Shown one piece after another: positions 32,940 through 40,270 of a stretch of 64,000 bases of DNA. The notes under the pieces were generated by a model. The model was not told where the DNA came from. It ran no database searches and saw only the letters and a list, made by a program, of their open reading frames with translations. Source of the stretch: an uncultured Clostridia bacterium (GTDB lineage: Bacteria > Bacillota > Clostridia > Christensenellales > UBA3700); assembly GCA_948471525.1 (NCBI GenBank), contig CAOKSY010000009.1, positions 8,779-72,778 on the forward strand. The letters run 5' to 3'. The translations under genes were made by a program, and so were the position numbers. Within the stretch, counting starts at the first letter, position 1, and each line of letters opens with the position of its first letter.

Positions 32940-33492
32940 AACCTTTTTTGCTTAATTCCGTCTTCAAAATATCTATAGCCTCTATTTTCTCTCTGCCAAC
33001 TTGTGATTTAGATATTCCTAAATCTTTGGCAATTTGCCTTATTGTCTTGTCCTCAAAATATGTTTCTTGTATAATTATTTGCTGCAACTTGGATAATTTA
33101 AGGATTGCTTTATTTATATCATCTATTAATACTACTGCATCCAATTCATCTTTTGACTCATAATTTTCAATTTCTAAATAATTGACAAATCCATCGTTCC
33201 TATTATTTTCACGATTTATTTTTTTACATTTATTTATTGCTAGCCTATTCATAACTTTGCATAAATAACCATATCCGTTTTTATGTAACAAAAACCCATT
33301 CGCATATTTCTTTATATCAGCCCAAAAATCTTGAACTAAATCATCAGCCTCGCTTTCATTTTTGAAATATTTCAAGGCAATATAACGAATAGTCGGAGAT
33401 ATAAGTTTATAGAGATGTGATATACTCTCCTCATCCCCTTGTCTAACTCTCGCCAATATTTCATTTAAAGATTTCTTCGTATCTTTATCCAT
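32920..33492 (-). CDS. ECF-type RNA polymerase sigma factor
   Basis: 190 residues. Region 2 (about 20-90) with SEADDLVQDFWADIKKY, region 4 (about 128-178) with LSKLQQIIIQETYFEDKTIRQIAKDLGISKSQVGREKIEA, joined by a short linker lacking region 3, as in ECF factors. It has a standard sigma-A promoter and no GGGAC box of its own, so it is not self-activating. Three GGGAC-N16-TTGTT promoters in the 4 kb downstream are its presumed targets. A candidate anti-sigma gene is two genes downstream. Confidence 0.88.
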   Translation of the reverse strand: MDKDTKKSLNEILARVRQGDEESISHLYKLISPTIRYIALKYFKNESEADDLVQDFWADIKKYANGFLLHKNGYGYLCKVMNRLAINKCKKINRENNRNDGFVNYLEIENYESKDELDAVVLIDDINKAILKLSKLQQIIIQETYFEDKTIRQIAKDLGISKSQVGREKIEAIDILKTELSKKGWDKNDI

Positions 33493-33536
33493 TCGCGCTT
33501 CTCATTATCCCATAATAACTTTAAGTTTACAGAATA

Positions 33537-33565
33537 ATTTTATCATACTTATACTTAGTTTTCAA
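33537..33565 (-). promoter_or_regulatory. Sigma-A promoter of the ECF sigma gene
   Basis: TTGAAA (33560-33565), 17-base spacer, TAAAAT (33537-33542), 45 bases upstream of the start codon. Confidence 0.65.
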
Positions 33566-33689
33566 TAACAATAAGTACACTTCTAAAATTTTTTATACCT
33601 TAATAATAATTATTTATGTGATAGACGGTATTTGAATAATCAATCACTAATTATATTTGGTCAATATTTAATATTCGAAATATTAATAT

Positions 33690-34700
33690 TTAACAATACA
33701 ATTTCCTAATCATTAATTCTTTTGCTTTCTCTCCCAGTCTATCATACACAAAATATAGTTTCTTTCTTTTTATATCTTTACTTATCATATCGAAAGTAAT
33801 CAGATCATAAAAAGCCATAATGTGGATAAAAGAATATTGTTTTTCTCCAATATTACCATTGTATAATACTTGGATTGATTTTGTAAAATCAAACTTATCG
33901 TCACAAGCACATTTCCAAGCATAATCAAACCTTTTCATAAATTCATCAGCATTTCTCGGTTCGATTAATTCCAAAATATTTAATATAACTTTATAATTTG
34001 GGACTTTCTTTATTAACCGATCTCTAAATGTATTAATCAAACCAAGATGCCGCAATGCCTCTCTTTGCTTATTACTTTGCCCCTCATAAATATATTGCAT
34101 AAAAAACATAGCAAAATCTTGCTCAGTTTTAATTGAAGCAAAGATTGTACTATGCTCTCCCTCTCCAATTACTACATTAGGCAAATTATTATCTTGTATC
34201 CAATTAGCTCTCTCTTGTAGATAATATATGATGTCATATGGGTGTATTATTGCTTGCATCATAGATTCATAATCATCTAATTTGAACACATTGATTGTGA
34301 GTTCCCCTTCTTTAATAATTCTCTTATAATCATTAACATTGGGATTGTCAAATACTATCATTGGAAAGATTAAATTATCTTTGCATAATTTAACCCTTTG
34401 ATGATATAAATCATTTACCTCAATGTTATTCATTCTAATGGCTTTAATTGTGGCTTTAATTTGATTAAACGCTTCTCCATAAACAATTTCATCTAACCAA
34501 GACTTTTCTGTTTTGTTACCTTTATTTTTTGATCGTTCCTTAATTTGTATAGGTACATATATCGATGCATATTCAAATAAGGCATCACACAACTCAACTC
34601 TTTTATTACTTTCATTATAAAATTTTAAATTTTCATAAACAAAATCTTTACTAAAAAACTTTGCTCCAATTTCATTGCAAATTTGTTCCGATGCTGTCAT
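33690..34700 (-). CDS. Putative PD-(D/E)XK-like protein of unknown function
   Basis: 336 residues, not in a family I can name. Residues ~33-62 read KRVELCDALFEYASIYVPIQIKERSK: an E-x-x-D followed after ~13 residues by a beta-strand and Q-x-K, the pattern of restriction-endonuclease-fold proteins with a QxK variant. The following K-T-EKSWLDEIVYGEAFNQIKATIKAIR resembles their conserved helix. The rest is helical without hallmark motifs. It precedes the ECF gene in the same direction with its own start site (GGAGAG) and leads the island. A nuclease or defence role is a guess. Confidence 0.55.
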   Translation of the reverse strand: MTASEQICNEIGAKFFSKDFVYENLKFYNESNKRVELCDALFEYASIYVPIQIKERSKNKGNKTEKSWLDEIVYGEAFNQIKATIKAIRMNNIEVNDLYHQRVKLCKDNLIFPMIVFDNPNVNDYKRIIKEGELTINVFKLDDYESMMQAIIHPYDIIYYLQERANWIQDNNLPNVVIGEGEHSTIFASIKTEQDFAMFFMQYIYEGQSNKQREALRHLGLINTFRDRLIKKVPNYKVILNILELIEPRNADEFMKRFDYAWKCACDDKFDFTKSIQVLYNGNIGEKQYSFIHIMAFYDLITFDMISKDIKRKKLYFVYDRLGEKAKELMIRKLYC

Positions 34701-34988
34701 AGAATTCTCTCCTTATCATCCGTTCATCTTTTATCATTTTCATTATATTAGTATAATCCTCTCGATAAAAACATATACAAGCACCACGCAAATATGCGGC
34801 TAATGACAAAAATGTGTAAATGAATGCTATAAATAAAGCAAATTTATGTCGTTTCTTTTTACAACTAGTTCTCCCAAATTTTAATTAAATAAAATTATTA
34901 AATTATAACACACATTGAAAAAATCACAAAATAATCTCTTAAAACCGAAGAATAATTTTCATCGAAAAATGAGTTCCTATTATGTATA
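34701..34988. other. Right end of the island, non-coding
   Basis: AT-rich, no gene seen. TTGTAT at about 34768-34773 with TATACT 19 bases downstream on the minus strand is a tentative promoter for the PD-(D/E)XK-like gene. Confidence 0.35.
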
Positions 34989-35006
34989 GGTTCAAGTCCC
35001 GCCTTC
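34989..35006 (+). repeat. tRNA-Leu 3'-end duplicate (right attachment-like site, copy 1)
   Basis: 18 bases GGTTCAAGTCCCGCCTTC identical to 27831-27848 of tRNA-Leu. The flanking bases (TATA before, TGCTATG after) do not complete a tRNA. Confidence 0.75.
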
Positions 35007-35020
35007 TGCTATGGGCAAGG

Positions 35021-35038
35021 GGTTCGAGTCCCGCCTTC
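35021..35038 (+). repeat. Second tRNA-Leu 3'-end duplicate
   Basis: GGTTCGAGTCCCGCCTTC, one mismatch to the tRNA copy. Together with 34989-35013 it forms a tandem of 25-base units (2 mismatches) with a 32-base period, suggesting two successive integration events. Confidence 0.7.
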
Positions 35039-35086
35039 TGGTATGCCTTAAAAAAATCCTTTTTGTTCATTGAACACAATATTAGT

Positions 35087-35260
35087 AAGGCTCACGAAAG
35101 TGAGCCTTATGTTTTGCGATGCGAAGTGCGGGATTATAGAAATAATGTCGCTCGCACAAGACGCTTCTGCTTGCTCGCTACACCAATGCTTCGCCCCTTA
35201 CAAGTCCCGACGTCTAGCACCATTTCATAAAGACCTACTAACTGTAGGTCTTTAGTTTTT
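35087..35260 (+). repeat. Scar with two terminators and a third tRNA-3'-end-like sequence
   Basis: Hairpin AAGGCTCAC / GTGAGCCTT (35091-35112); repeat segment related to 16.3 kb (about 35150-35195, CTGCTTGCTCGCTA); CAAGTCCCG...GCACCA (35201-35222), like the T-arm and CCA end of a tRNA; then terminator AAAGACCTAC / GTAGGTCTTT with T-run (35229-35260). No full tRNA can be folded here. Confidence 0.55.
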
Positions 35261-35265
35261 TGACC

Positions 35266-35355
35266 GATTAGATCTCTCCGCTTCAGTCGAGATGACGATT
35301 GTATATAATTTGCACATAATCCCGTCATTTCGAGCAACGTCAAGAAATCTCATCC
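35266..35355. repeat. Dispersed palindromic repeat pair (copy 2)
   Basis: GATTAGATCTCTCCGCTTC...GTCGAGATGACGATT (35266-35300) and the inverted unit CCCGTCATTTCGAGCAACGT...AGAAATCTCATCC (35331-35355), the same two units as near 16.45 kb. Confidence 0.7.
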
Positions 35356-35367
35356 TTTTATATTGAA

Positions 35368-35390
35368 CAGAGGGGCGAAATGCCCCTCTG
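35368..35390. terminator. Hairpin after the Hint protein gene
   Basis: CAGAGGGGC / GCCCCTCTG perfect stem just past the stop codon. Weak U tract on the minus strand. Confidence 0.55.
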
Positions 35391-35399
35391 ATTTTATTG

Positions 35400-38300
35400 T
35401 TAAGCTATTTCCCAAAATTCGGAATACCTTTCTATAAGAGTTCCGAGTTCCTGCGGTGTGATCAAGCCTTTGCCGAGAGCGACCTTGAGATACTTACCGC
35501 CGAACGCGTCGAAGATCTCTTGAGGTATCGGATACATACCGGCAAATTCTTCATAAGTAAACAAGCCGTAACTCTCTATATCTCTAAGATAACCCGTCTC
35601 GTCAATACGCATTGTCTCGGGATCGACGTCGAAGATGTTTATCAAACCGGTCGTCGCGCCGGGCATAGACAACATACCGTTGACGTAATAGCACAGATGC
35701 GAATACGTCACGGGGCTCCAAGCAGAAGTAAACTCCGTAGTCACTTCGACGTTGACGAGTTTTACTTTCTGATATACCATATTGCCGTCTGCATCGAAGC
35801 TTTGCTTGTTAAAGCTGTGCCCTATATATTTTGCAGCGTCGTCTCGCAAGAATACGTACTCGTTGAGATCAAAATCCCAAAATCCATGCTCGGAAATCAC
35901 TTTTACGCAAGTTCCGTCAGAGAAATAAAGATTGATCACCTGATATTCCTTCGCGTCTTCCTTATCTATGAAAAGTATGGGCGCAACGTCGAATTTTCCT
36001 GTAAACATATTCCAAACCAGCAGATATTCATCGCCCTTGAGAGTTTCGACCGCCACCTGCCTTCCGTCTGCGAGAGTGATCAACGTACCGTCGGCTATGC
36101 AACCTTCGATTTCAACAGGATCGCCATAAGTGGTTTCTACATATGTTCCTGCTGTGCCGCCAACGCCGTCAATACCGTCCGCTCCTTTTACGCCGCCTTT
36201 AAATGCTCCTTTATTAGCGCCGCCTGCGCCGCCCCAGCCGCCTACGCCGCCTTGACCTGCTTGTCCGGGAGTTCCTGCTTTATTCCATGAACTTCCGCCG
36301 TTACCGCCTTTACCGCCGTCCTTGCCAGAATGTCCGTCTCCGCCGCTAGAAGTAAAAGTAGCATTTTTACCATCTGCACCGTCGCCGCCGCTACCGCCTC
36401 TACCGCCGTTGCCGCCGAAATATCCGCTTCCGCCATTGCCGCCATTGCCACCGTACATAGCTATGTCATAGACGTAATTTTTACCGTCTTGGATTGAGTC
36501 TCCCGATCCTCCATAGCCTCCGTCACCTCCGTGACCGCCTCTAGGCTGTAGGCAATTGGTACAATATCTAGCGCAATAACCGGCAAAACCTCCATAGCCG
36601 CCATTGCCGCCTGCAGAAGATAACTGGACTACAAGATTACTACCGGAACCGCTTGCATACGCATGTGCTCCGTCGCCTCCGCGACCGCCGTTGCCTCCGC
36701 TTCCTCCGCAACCGCCATCGCCGTTCTCTACGACAATATCAAGCGATACTTGTATCGAACAGCCTACACCTTGCCGACCGCCGTCACCGCCTCTGCCGCC
36801 GTTTCCGCCGTCGCCGCCGCTTACTCTGTTATTATAATTGTTGGAAGCAACTCTGCCTCCGGCGCCGCCGTTTCTACCGTTGCCGCCATTGCCTCCGTTG
36901 CCGCCGCGCAATTTTATCGATCCCGAGCCGTCCTTGCTTATCGATTGACAAAACAGAGCGCTGGTGCCGCCTTCGCCATCTTCTCCCCTACTGCCTGATC
37001 CTCCGTCGCTGCCTGCATAACCGCTCGAACCTGCGCTTGCTCCTTGCGCTCCGTTGTCGCCGTCGGCGCCGATAACATCCAAGCTTCCGTCTAAGCAAAA
37101 TTTAATTGATTTGGCTCTGATCAAATAACCTGTGAATTTACCGTCCAGATCTCCTTTGCCGTCTATTCTGTTCTCTCCGTGCAAATACAAGTTTGCAGAG
37201 CCTATTTCGCTAAAATCAAGAGCTACAGCCTTGTTGGAAGACACCTTGTAATTGCTCAAATACAGGGAAATTTGGTCTTGCGCGGCAAACTTGAAACTGA
37301 TCCCCGACAGAGTTTGGCTTTGACTGCCTATCAACATCATTAAGTTGACCGATGCCGATATTTCAAAAAGCTTATTTTGCACGTTTGTATTTCTTGTATC
37401 GATAAATATTTCGTTTCTTAAAGCAGACGTGTTCAAACTGTCCAAGCTCAAAAACCTAAGCGGTATAGAGTTATTCGTCAACTCATAGCTTTTTTTGCTT
37501 TCGTAAAATTCGATACATACAATAATTCTTAGTGTAACTCCGTTTGCGAATATGTCCAAACCTTTTTTGTAAAGGTCATAATACGAAATCTCGTTTTCGC
37601 TTATCTCTATCTGATTGTTTCCGATGGCAATCGTCATCTTTTTGATGAATGCGTCCGTATTATAATGCAATTGGCTCAAGTCTTGTAACTCCGCTCTAAA
37701 CACGCTTGCATAGCTATCGCAAGTCGTTGTTATGCTATACGGCAATTCCAATATCAAGTCTATCTCAAGTTCGCCTAAGTCGTCTTTTAATTTGATCCTT
37801 ATAATGTCTTGATCATAATTGGGTTCGGGATCGGCGCAAATTCTATTGCCGCTGATCGTCGCCGTCGCCGATGTCGATTCCGACAGTTTCCACGTGATAT
37901 TGTCCGCGCCCGGAGTTTCGAGTGTATAATATCTTCCCATACTGATCACTGGCAAATACTGAACTTCTTTTCTGTCTCTCAATATCTGTATATTTTGTTC
38001 GCCGCTGCTTGACTTCAAATATGCGTCTTGGATCTTTACAGGAATGTGCAATAAAACTTCCGCAGGCATCTTCTGTAAATTGGAAGATGAATAATAGATA
38101 TTGATATAATAATCTTTACCTTTCTCCAAATTCATTCTTACGCCGTATCTCTTGCCTTGCTCGCCTTGTTCAAGCTGCAAGTCTTCGAGATTTATTTCGT
38201 TGAGATCGGAATCCGTAACTGCAATATTGACAATTAGCCTGTCGCCGGCATACATTATCTTGAGATAATACTCGCTTGTTTCGTTGGCGTTGAAAACATA

Positions 38301-39797
38301 TCTGTTGTCGGAATTTACTTCAGATACCTCGTTGTGATTTATGCCTGCGTTGAGCGTATTGTTTAATTGCGTATTATCGGCGTTGAGCATATTTATCAAC
38401 AATCCCATATCTTCGTCGGTCTCTATATCGATATAATATCTGCCGCTGTCGAGATGTACGTTATACTTTTCGCCGCCGTTTCTGCTTTGACATATAAAAT
38501 TATGTTCGTCATCTTCTATCGAATAATGCGCAGTCACTCCGTTGGACACCGCCGAAGTAAACACATATGCGCCTGACTCCTCGATATTTATTGAGTAATA
38601 CCCCACGCGCAAATTCAAATATGACCGCAATTCTATCTCGACAGTTTTTCTCGTTACGTCGATATCGTAAGACGCATTGCTTTCACCGTATATCTTCAAA
38701 TAATACGTTGCGCCCTCGTCAAACTTTCCGCTGAACGTGTCCAATCTATCGTTAAACCACTCAAAGGTCTCTACGCCAGTCACGACGTAGTGATCGGTCT
38801 TTTGCGGCAGGAATTTGATATATCTATAACCGTCGTATCCTATATTGCCGCTCAACTCTTCCGAATAGTCCAGATCAACGTTTATAAAAAACGAGTTTTC
38901 TTCTCCGCTTGTCAACAATATGTAGTTACGATTTTTCTCGATTTTGTATTTTCCTTCCTGCGGATACAGTAGATTTAAGTCGATATCATAGAGCGACAAC
39001 TCTACAGAATTTGTTGTCTCAAACGTCACCGACGCGTCGCTGATAAGCGAAAAATTATACATTACGTTTTTATATTTTTTATCTGCGATCCTGTTTTCTC
39101 CCATTACGACGTTCCACAGATCGTATGACATCGTCAAATCGACTTTTTCATTGAATTCATTGACGTTCTGAATATACAAATAATAATCTTTTTCCTCTTC
39201 TATCATCAAAGACTTTTCAAAGTAAGTCACGTCGTCCCCGATTGCCAGATCGTTGAATTGTCCGTCTAGAAGACTTAGTCTTATAGGATTTTTCGACTGC
39301 AATAAAAATTTAATAAAATTGCTGGCCATAGGCTGACCGATCTTAAACAGTACTTTATGACCGACGTCCAATTGTCGGGCTTGTCCGTTGACTATATCTA
39401 TAGTGTCGGCAGGATATAAAATAAATTGCACATTTTCTTCGACGTCGCCGTCATTGCTGATCTTGAAGATATACGTGTCGTTTTCACATTTTGCAATAGC
39501 GTTGACATTCTTATTCTTCATTGAAGAAGATTCAATGAGGTTAAAACGGTCTTCTGCCATTAGGCTTACGGAGAAGTTGCCCGTCTTGTCCAGCGCATAA
39601 TTAAATCCTATTCTGTCCGAATTATTAAAAATCAAAAATTCGCTCTCTCCCGCCTTGAGCGTATAGTTCATTTGCTCTCCTATTTTTATCTCCTGCGGAG
39701 TAAACGTCGCTTTTATTTGATATATACCCTTTTCTCCAGATATATTTTTGCTATCAAACTCAAAAAGCTCTCCTTTTTTCAAATAGACTTTCAGCAT
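35400..39797 (-). CDS. Giant surface protein: PPC-like repeats, Gly-rich region and C-terminal Hint domain
   Basis: 1465 residues from the first ATG. Residues 1-650 contain repeated beta domains of prepeptidase-C-terminal type (L..G..Y.. I.. with YYIDIETDED, YYLKIYGES, YYINIYYSS). 650-900 is a further beta-rich region; 906-1225 is a Gly-rich, collagen-like low-complexity stretch; Hint starts at Cys1233 (GCIADGTLITLADGRQVAVETL) with block-B His1304 in VISEHGFW. Residues 1375-1465 are a conserved-looking tail (GLFTYEEFAGMYPIPQEIFDAFGGKYLKVALGKGLIT). No HN+C/S/T splice junction is seen. Coding potential continues upstream of the ATG to 40112 with no start codon and there is no signal peptide, so the 5' end is defective or unusual. 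Confidence 0.8.
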   Translation of the reverse strand: MLKVYLKKGELFEFDSKNISGEKGIYQIKATFTPQEIKIGEQMNYTLKAGESEFLIFNNSDRIGFNYALDKTGNFSVSLMAEDRFNLIESSSMKNKNVNAIAKCENDTYIFKISNDGDVEENVQFILYPADTIDIVNGQARQLDVGHKVLFKIGQPMASNFIKFLLQSKNPIRLSLLDGQFNDLAIGDDVTYFEKSLMIEEEKDYYLYIQNVNEFNEKVDLTMSYDLWNVVMGENRIADKKYKNVMYNFSLISDASVTFETTNSVELSLYDIDLNLLYPQEGKYKIEKNRNYILLTSGEENSFFINVDLDYSEELSGNIGYDGYRYIKFLPQKTDHYVVTGVETFEWFNDRLDTFSGKFDEGATYYLKIYGESNASYDIDVTRKTVEIELRSYLNLRVGYYSINIEESGAYVFTSAVSNGVTAHYSIEDDEHNFICQSRNGGEKYNVHLDSGRYYIDIETDEDMGLLINMLNADNTQLNNTLNAGINHNEVSEVNSDNRYVFNANETSEYYLKIMYAGDRLIVNIAVTDSDLNEINLEDLQLEQGEQGKRYGVRMNLEKGKDYYINIYYSSSNLQKMPAEVLLHIPVKIQDAYLKSSSGEQNIQILRDRKEVQYLPVISMGRYYTLETPGADNITWKLSESTSATATISGNRICADPEPNYDQDIIRIKLKDDLGELEIDLILELPYSITTTCDSYASVFRAELQDLSQLHYNTDAFIKKMTIAIGNNQIEISENEISYYDLYKKGLDIFANGVTLRIIVCIEFYESKKSYELTNNSIPLRFLSLDSLNTSALRNEIFIDTRNTNVQNKLFEISASVNLMMLIGSQSQTLSGISFKFAAQDQISLYLSNYKVSSNKAVALDFSEIGSANLYLHGENRIDGKGDLDGKFTGYLIRAKSIKFCLDGSLDVIGADGDNGAQGASAGSSGYAGSDGGSGSRGEDGEGGTSALFCQSISKDGSGSIKLRGGNGGNGGNGRNGGAGGRVASNNYNNRVSGGDGGNGGRGGDGGRQGVGCSIQVSLDIVVENGDGGCGGSGGNGGRGGDGAHAYASGSGSNLVVQLSSAGGNGGYGGFAGYCARYCTNCLQPRGGHGGDGGYGGSGDSIQDGKNYVYDIAMYGGNGGNGGSGYFGGNGGRGGSGGDGADGKNATFTSSGGDGHSGKDGGKGGNGGSSWNKAGTPGQAGQGGVGGWGGAGGANKGAFKGGVKGADGIDGVGGTAGTYVETTYGDPVEIEGCIADGTLITLADGRQVAVETLKGDEYLLVWNMFTGKFDVAPILFIDKEDAKEYQVINLYFSDGTCVKVISEHGFWDFDLNEYVFLRDDAAKYIGHSFNKQSFDADGNMVYQKVKLVNVEVTTEFTSAWSPVTYSHLCYYVNGMLSMPGATTGLINIFDVDPETMRIDETGYLRDIESYGLFTYEEFAGMYPIPQEIFDAFGGKYLKVALGKGLITPQELGTLIERYSEFWEIA

Positions 39798-40112
39798 TTG
39801 ATTTATGCCGTCAGGCTTGTTTATTTTCCCATCGGACTGATCAATAAAATCGTTGGCTACGTTGCCAAAAGTCTCAAACGTATAAAAGCCGTTCTCGGGA
39901 GGAATAAAAGATAATTTTCTTTCATTTCCTGCAAAGGTATAGATGTCGCAAAGCGTATCTTCTACAACATTAAGACGGTTTTCTGTATAGACATAGTCTC
40001 TGAATTCATTGGATTCAATATCAGTAGATATTGTAAATATAGTAGTACTTAAGTTATTTTTAATTTCTTCAACTACATCTATTTTAACTTTACCTACATA
40101 TTCCGTATTATA
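39798..40112 (-). pseudogene. Start-less upstream extension of the Hint protein frame
   Basis: 105 codons without a stop in the frame of the gene, reading ...ENGFYTFETFGNVANDF just before the ATG, which matches the repeated PPC-like domains that follow. None of the codons is ATG, GTG, TTG or CTG; a TAA ends the frame at 40113. Confidence 0.65.
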
Positions 40113-40140
40113 TTATAACAAAGCTATCTCGTAAAATCAA
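40112..40140 (-). promoter_or_regulatory. Promoter abutting the start-less Hint frame
   Basis: TTGATT (40135-40140), 17-base spacer, TATAAT (40112-40117) preceded by TGT, with a second TATAAT at 40107-40112. Transcription would begin just inside the open frame, leaving no room for a 5' leader. Confidence 0.55.
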
Positions 40141-40210
40141 TATATAAAAAAATATTTAACCAAATTTTTGACTGACAGGAAATTTTATCGACAAATTTCG
40201 CGGTAATATA

Positions 40211-40239
40211 TTGACACATCGCCGCTTGGATAGTAGTAT
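40211..40239 (+). promoter_or_regulatory. Promoter of the lipoprotein gene at 40271
   Basis: TTGACA (40211-40216), 17-base spacer, TAGTAT (40234-40239). Confidence 0.5.
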
Positions 40240-40270
40240 GATAATGACAATAAATTTCAGGAGGTAAATT

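Larger units (their letters stand above)
27831..35006. mobile_element. Genomic island bounded by tRNA-Leu 3'-end direct repeats
   Basis: The 18-mer GGTTCAAGTCCCGCCTTC occurs at 27831-27848 inside tRNA-Leu and again at 34989-35006. Between the copies the sequence is conspicuously more A+T-rich than either side, codon use shifts to AAA/ATA/AAT/TTA, and the genes (ECF factor, C39-like peptidases, exporter and recombinase fragments) are accessory in type. A serine recombinase fragment is at the tRNA-proximal end. Such recombinases rarely use tRNA ends, so a lost tyrosine integrase may have made the repeats. Confidence 0.7.

Noticed and set aside
34989..35046. Functional tRNA genes at the right island edge
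   Set aside because: Only T-arm and partial acceptor sequence are there; D-arm and anticodon arm are missing upstream of both copies.
35087..35355. CRISPR array
   Set aside because: Repeats are few, inverted and unevenly spaced, with no constant spacers.
35400..36105. Self-splicing intein
   Set aside because: No C-terminal His-Asn followed by Cys/Ser/Thr and no extein after a junction.
36600..37080. Long plus-strand frames opposite the Gly-rich region
   Set aside because: They are Arg/Pro/Ala-rich mirror images of the GGC/GGT repeats on the other strand, without ribosome binding sites.
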